Source: an uncultured cyanobacterium
GTDB taxonomy: Bacteria; Cyanobacteriota; Cyanobacteriia; PCC-6307; Cyanobiaceae
Length of the DNA stretch: 7,950 nt
Direction: 5' to 3'
Assembly (NCBI GenBank): GCA_903921295.1
Contig: CAIXOZ010000047.1
Span: forward strand, 1 to 7,950
Both the position numbers and the translations under genes were made by a program. The notes beneath the pieces were generated by a model. The model searched no databases, had not been told where the DNA came from, and saw only the letters and a program-made list of their open reading frames with translations. Positions 7,039-7,950 of this stretch are shown piece after piece. Positions within the stretch are counted from its first letter, which is position 1; each line of letters starts with the position of its first letter.

Positions 7039-7845
7039 ATGGTGATGGCCCGACCCTCATCCTGCACCGAGAGCTACGACCCCCGCTTTGAGCGCCTGGT
7101 GCTCTTCAATGCCGAGCTTGAGCTGCTGGCCGAAGGCTTCCGCTGGCTGGAAGGTCCTGTCTGGTTTGGTGACCACGACTGCCTGCTCTTCAACGACATT
7201 CCCTCAAACCGCACGCTGCGCTGGAGCGAACGCCATGGCGTGACCACCTTCCGGGAGCCCTCGGACTTTGCCAATGGCCAGACCCGCGATCGCCAGGGGC
7301 GCCTGATCAGCTGCCACCACCGCACGCGCTGTGTCAGCCGTCGGGAACATGACGGGAGCGTAACGATCCTGGTCAGCCAGGCCAACGGCCGGCGCCTGAA
7401 TGCACCCAATGATGTGGTGGTCAAAAGCGACGGCTCGATCTGGTTCAGCGATCCCCTCTACGGACTGCTCAATGACTACGAAGGTGGGCGACAGCCATCG
7501 GAGCAGGGTCCGGCGCTCTATCGCCTCAACCCCGGCAGTGGCGAGGTGACGGTGGTGGCCAGCGACTTCGACGGTCCCAACGGTCTGGCCTTCTCGCCCG
7601 ATGAACGGCTGCTCTATGTGGCCGAATCCGGCGCCGCCGGAGCCGCTGAACCGCGTCAGCACCTGCGGGTGTTCGAGGTGGGCGATGACGGCCGTTCCCT
7701 GAGCGGCGGCGAGCACTTTCACACCATCCATCCAGGCTGGGCCGATGGCTTCCGGGTCGATGAGCACGGCAACCTCTGGTGCGGTGCCGCCGATGGCGTT
7801 CACTGCATCGCCGCCGACGGCACGGTGATCGGCAAGGTGCTTTGA
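7039..7845 (+). CDS. SMP-30/gluconolactonase family protein, 3' end truncated
   Basis: This is a six-bladed beta-propeller lactonase of the SMP-30/gluconolactonase/LRE family, which hydrolyses aldonolactones such as gluconolactone with a divalent metal. Counting from ATG 7039 it has 268 residues. The expected metal ligands are visible: E38 in EGPVWF, N181 in GPNGLAF and D236 in WADGF; substrate-side residues lie in NAPNDVV (N121, N124). The protein ends abruptly at DGTVIGKVL, where homologues usually continue some 30-40 residues to finish the last blade. The stop codon coincides with what looks like the left tip of an IS3-family element, so the gene is probably broken by insertion. The start could be ATG 7039 or 7045, with no clear ribosome-binding site; a GTG at 6973 would only add an unconserved leader. 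It forms a likely pathway pair with the glucose-dehydrogenase-like gene. Without the last strands, activity is doubtful. Confidence 0.88.
   Translation: MVMARPSSCTESYDPRFERLVLFNAELELLAEGFRWLEGPVWFGDHDCLLFNDIPSNRTLRWSERHGVTTFREPSDFANGQTRDRQGRLISCHHRTRCVSRREHDGSVTILVSQANGRRLNAPNDVVVKSDGSIWFSDPLYGLLNDYEGGRQPSEQGPALYRLNPGSGEVTVVASDFDGPNGLAFSPDERLLYVAESGAAGAAEPRQHLRVFEVGDDGRSLSGGEHFHTIHPGWADGFRVDEHGNLWCGAADGVHCIAADGTVIGKVL
7286..7293. repeat. HIP1 octamer GCGATCGC
   Basis: Exact HIP1 palindrome inside the gluconolactonase-family gene, suggesting this gene belongs to the host genome rather than being a recent arrival. Confidence 0.7.
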
Positions 7846-7847
7846 CG

Positions 7848-7868
7848 TGGACCCCGGCAATCGGTCCA
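7848..7868. repeat. Inverted repeat near the IS tip
   Basis: TGGACC (7848-7853) and GGTCCA (7863-7868) are perfect inverted arms around a 9-base centre. This may be part of the transposase-binding terminal repeat, or may form a tip hairpin in RNA read into the element from outside. Confidence 0.6.
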
Positions 7869-7870
7869 GG

Positions 7871-7915
7871 GTGAATGAGAGTCCTCATCCGGCCAAACTG
7901 GGCCGGGGACTTCAC
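7871..7915 (+). promoter_or_regulatory. Leader hairpin covering the transposase ribosome-binding site
   Basis: Three segments of the 5' arm, GTGAA (7871-7875), GTCC (7881-7884) and CCGGCC (7889-7894), pair in order with one uninterrupted 3' arm, GGCCGG-GGAC-TTCAC (7901-7915), around the loop AAACTG. The 15 base pairs have bulges only on the 5' side. The 3' arm contains the Shine-Dalgarno GGGGA (7905-7909) and ends one base before the orfA ATG at 7917. A competing local hairpin, ATGAG/CTCAT (7875-7888), would open the middle of it. Such structures are known in other IS elements to limit translation from read-through transcripts; that role is inferred here. Confidence 0.55.
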
Positions 7916-7916
7916 C

Positions 7917-7950
7917 ATGAAACGGACCAGGCACACAGCAGAGCAGATCA
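7917..7950 (+). CDS. IS3-family transposase OrfA, first 11 codons
   Basis: The frame begins MKRTRHTAEQI and runs off the right edge. This is the characteristic beginning of IS3-family OrfA proteins (helix-turn-helix DNA-binding subunit; IS407-like members often start MKR-x-R-x-x-x-EQI). In this family OrfA and the DDE-domain OrfB are usually joined by -1 programmed frameshifting to make the active transposase. GGGGA lies seven bases before the ATG as ribosome-binding site and is buried in a predicted hairpin. Only 34 bases are visible, so identity rests on this short signature plus the disrupted gene just upstream. Confidence 0.75.
   Translation, partial: MKRTRHTAEQI

Larger units (their letters stand above)
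7843..7950 (+). mobile_element. Left end of an IS3-family insertion sequence, cut by window edge
   Basis: The lactonase reading frame breaks off at 7842 and is followed by TGACGTGGACCCCGGC, which starts with the TGA often seen at IS3-family tips, then a short leader and an IS3-type orfA start. The right end, OrfB and the target duplication lie outside the window, so the exact boundary is inferred; TG at 7848 is an alternative tip. Confidence 0.75.

Noticed and set aside
7842..7870. TTGACG spanning the lactonase/IS junction as the -35 of an IS promoter
   Set aside because: The hexamer 17 bases downstream (TCCAGG) is a poor -10, so no promoter can be supported, although a -35-like element here remains possible.

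Overview
The window looks like a chromosomal segment of a GC-rich bacterium, most likely a small unicellular cyanobacterium of the Cyanobium/Synechococcus type. The support is the high GC content, three exact copies of the cyanobacterial HIP1 octamer GCGATCGC (far more than chance would give in 8 kb), and the gene content. This assignment is an inference, not proof.

Left block (1-2971, minus strand): an sbcD-sbcC operon encoding the Mre11/Rad50-type nuclease-ATPase. sbcD is complete, and its stop codon overlaps the sbcC start in an ATGA junction. sbcC runs off the left edge after its ATPase N-lobe, first coiled coil and CxxC zinc hook. Middle (3156-5411, plus strand): a divergently transcribed prolyl-oligopeptidase-family serine protease with an intact Ser-Asp-His triad. 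It has a candidate twin-arginine signal at the upstream start and a second, better-spaced start just before the mature domain. A GC-rich hairpin without a T-tract lies just after its stop, between it and the convergent next gene.

Right block (5497-7845): a small sugar-oxidation locus. A minus-strand short-chain dehydrogenase resembling glucose 1-dehydrogenase is divergent from a cupin-like gene and an SMP-30/gluconolactonase gene. Together the dehydrogenase (aldose to lactone) and lactonase (lactone to aldonate) make a plausible two-step pathway. The locus looks damaged. The cupin-like gene has an apparent one-base deletion that throws its conserved C-terminus out of frame. The lactonase stops abruptly before its last propeller strands, exactly where an IS3-family insertion sequence appears to begin.

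Right edge (about 7843-7950): the left end of that IS and the first codons of its OrfA. Between the IS tip and the orfA start lies a 15-bp interrupted hairpin whose continuous 3' arm covers the ribosome-binding site and ends one base before the ATG. It would be well placed to block translation of read-through transcripts. No tRNA, rRNA, CRISPR array or defence system is visible.
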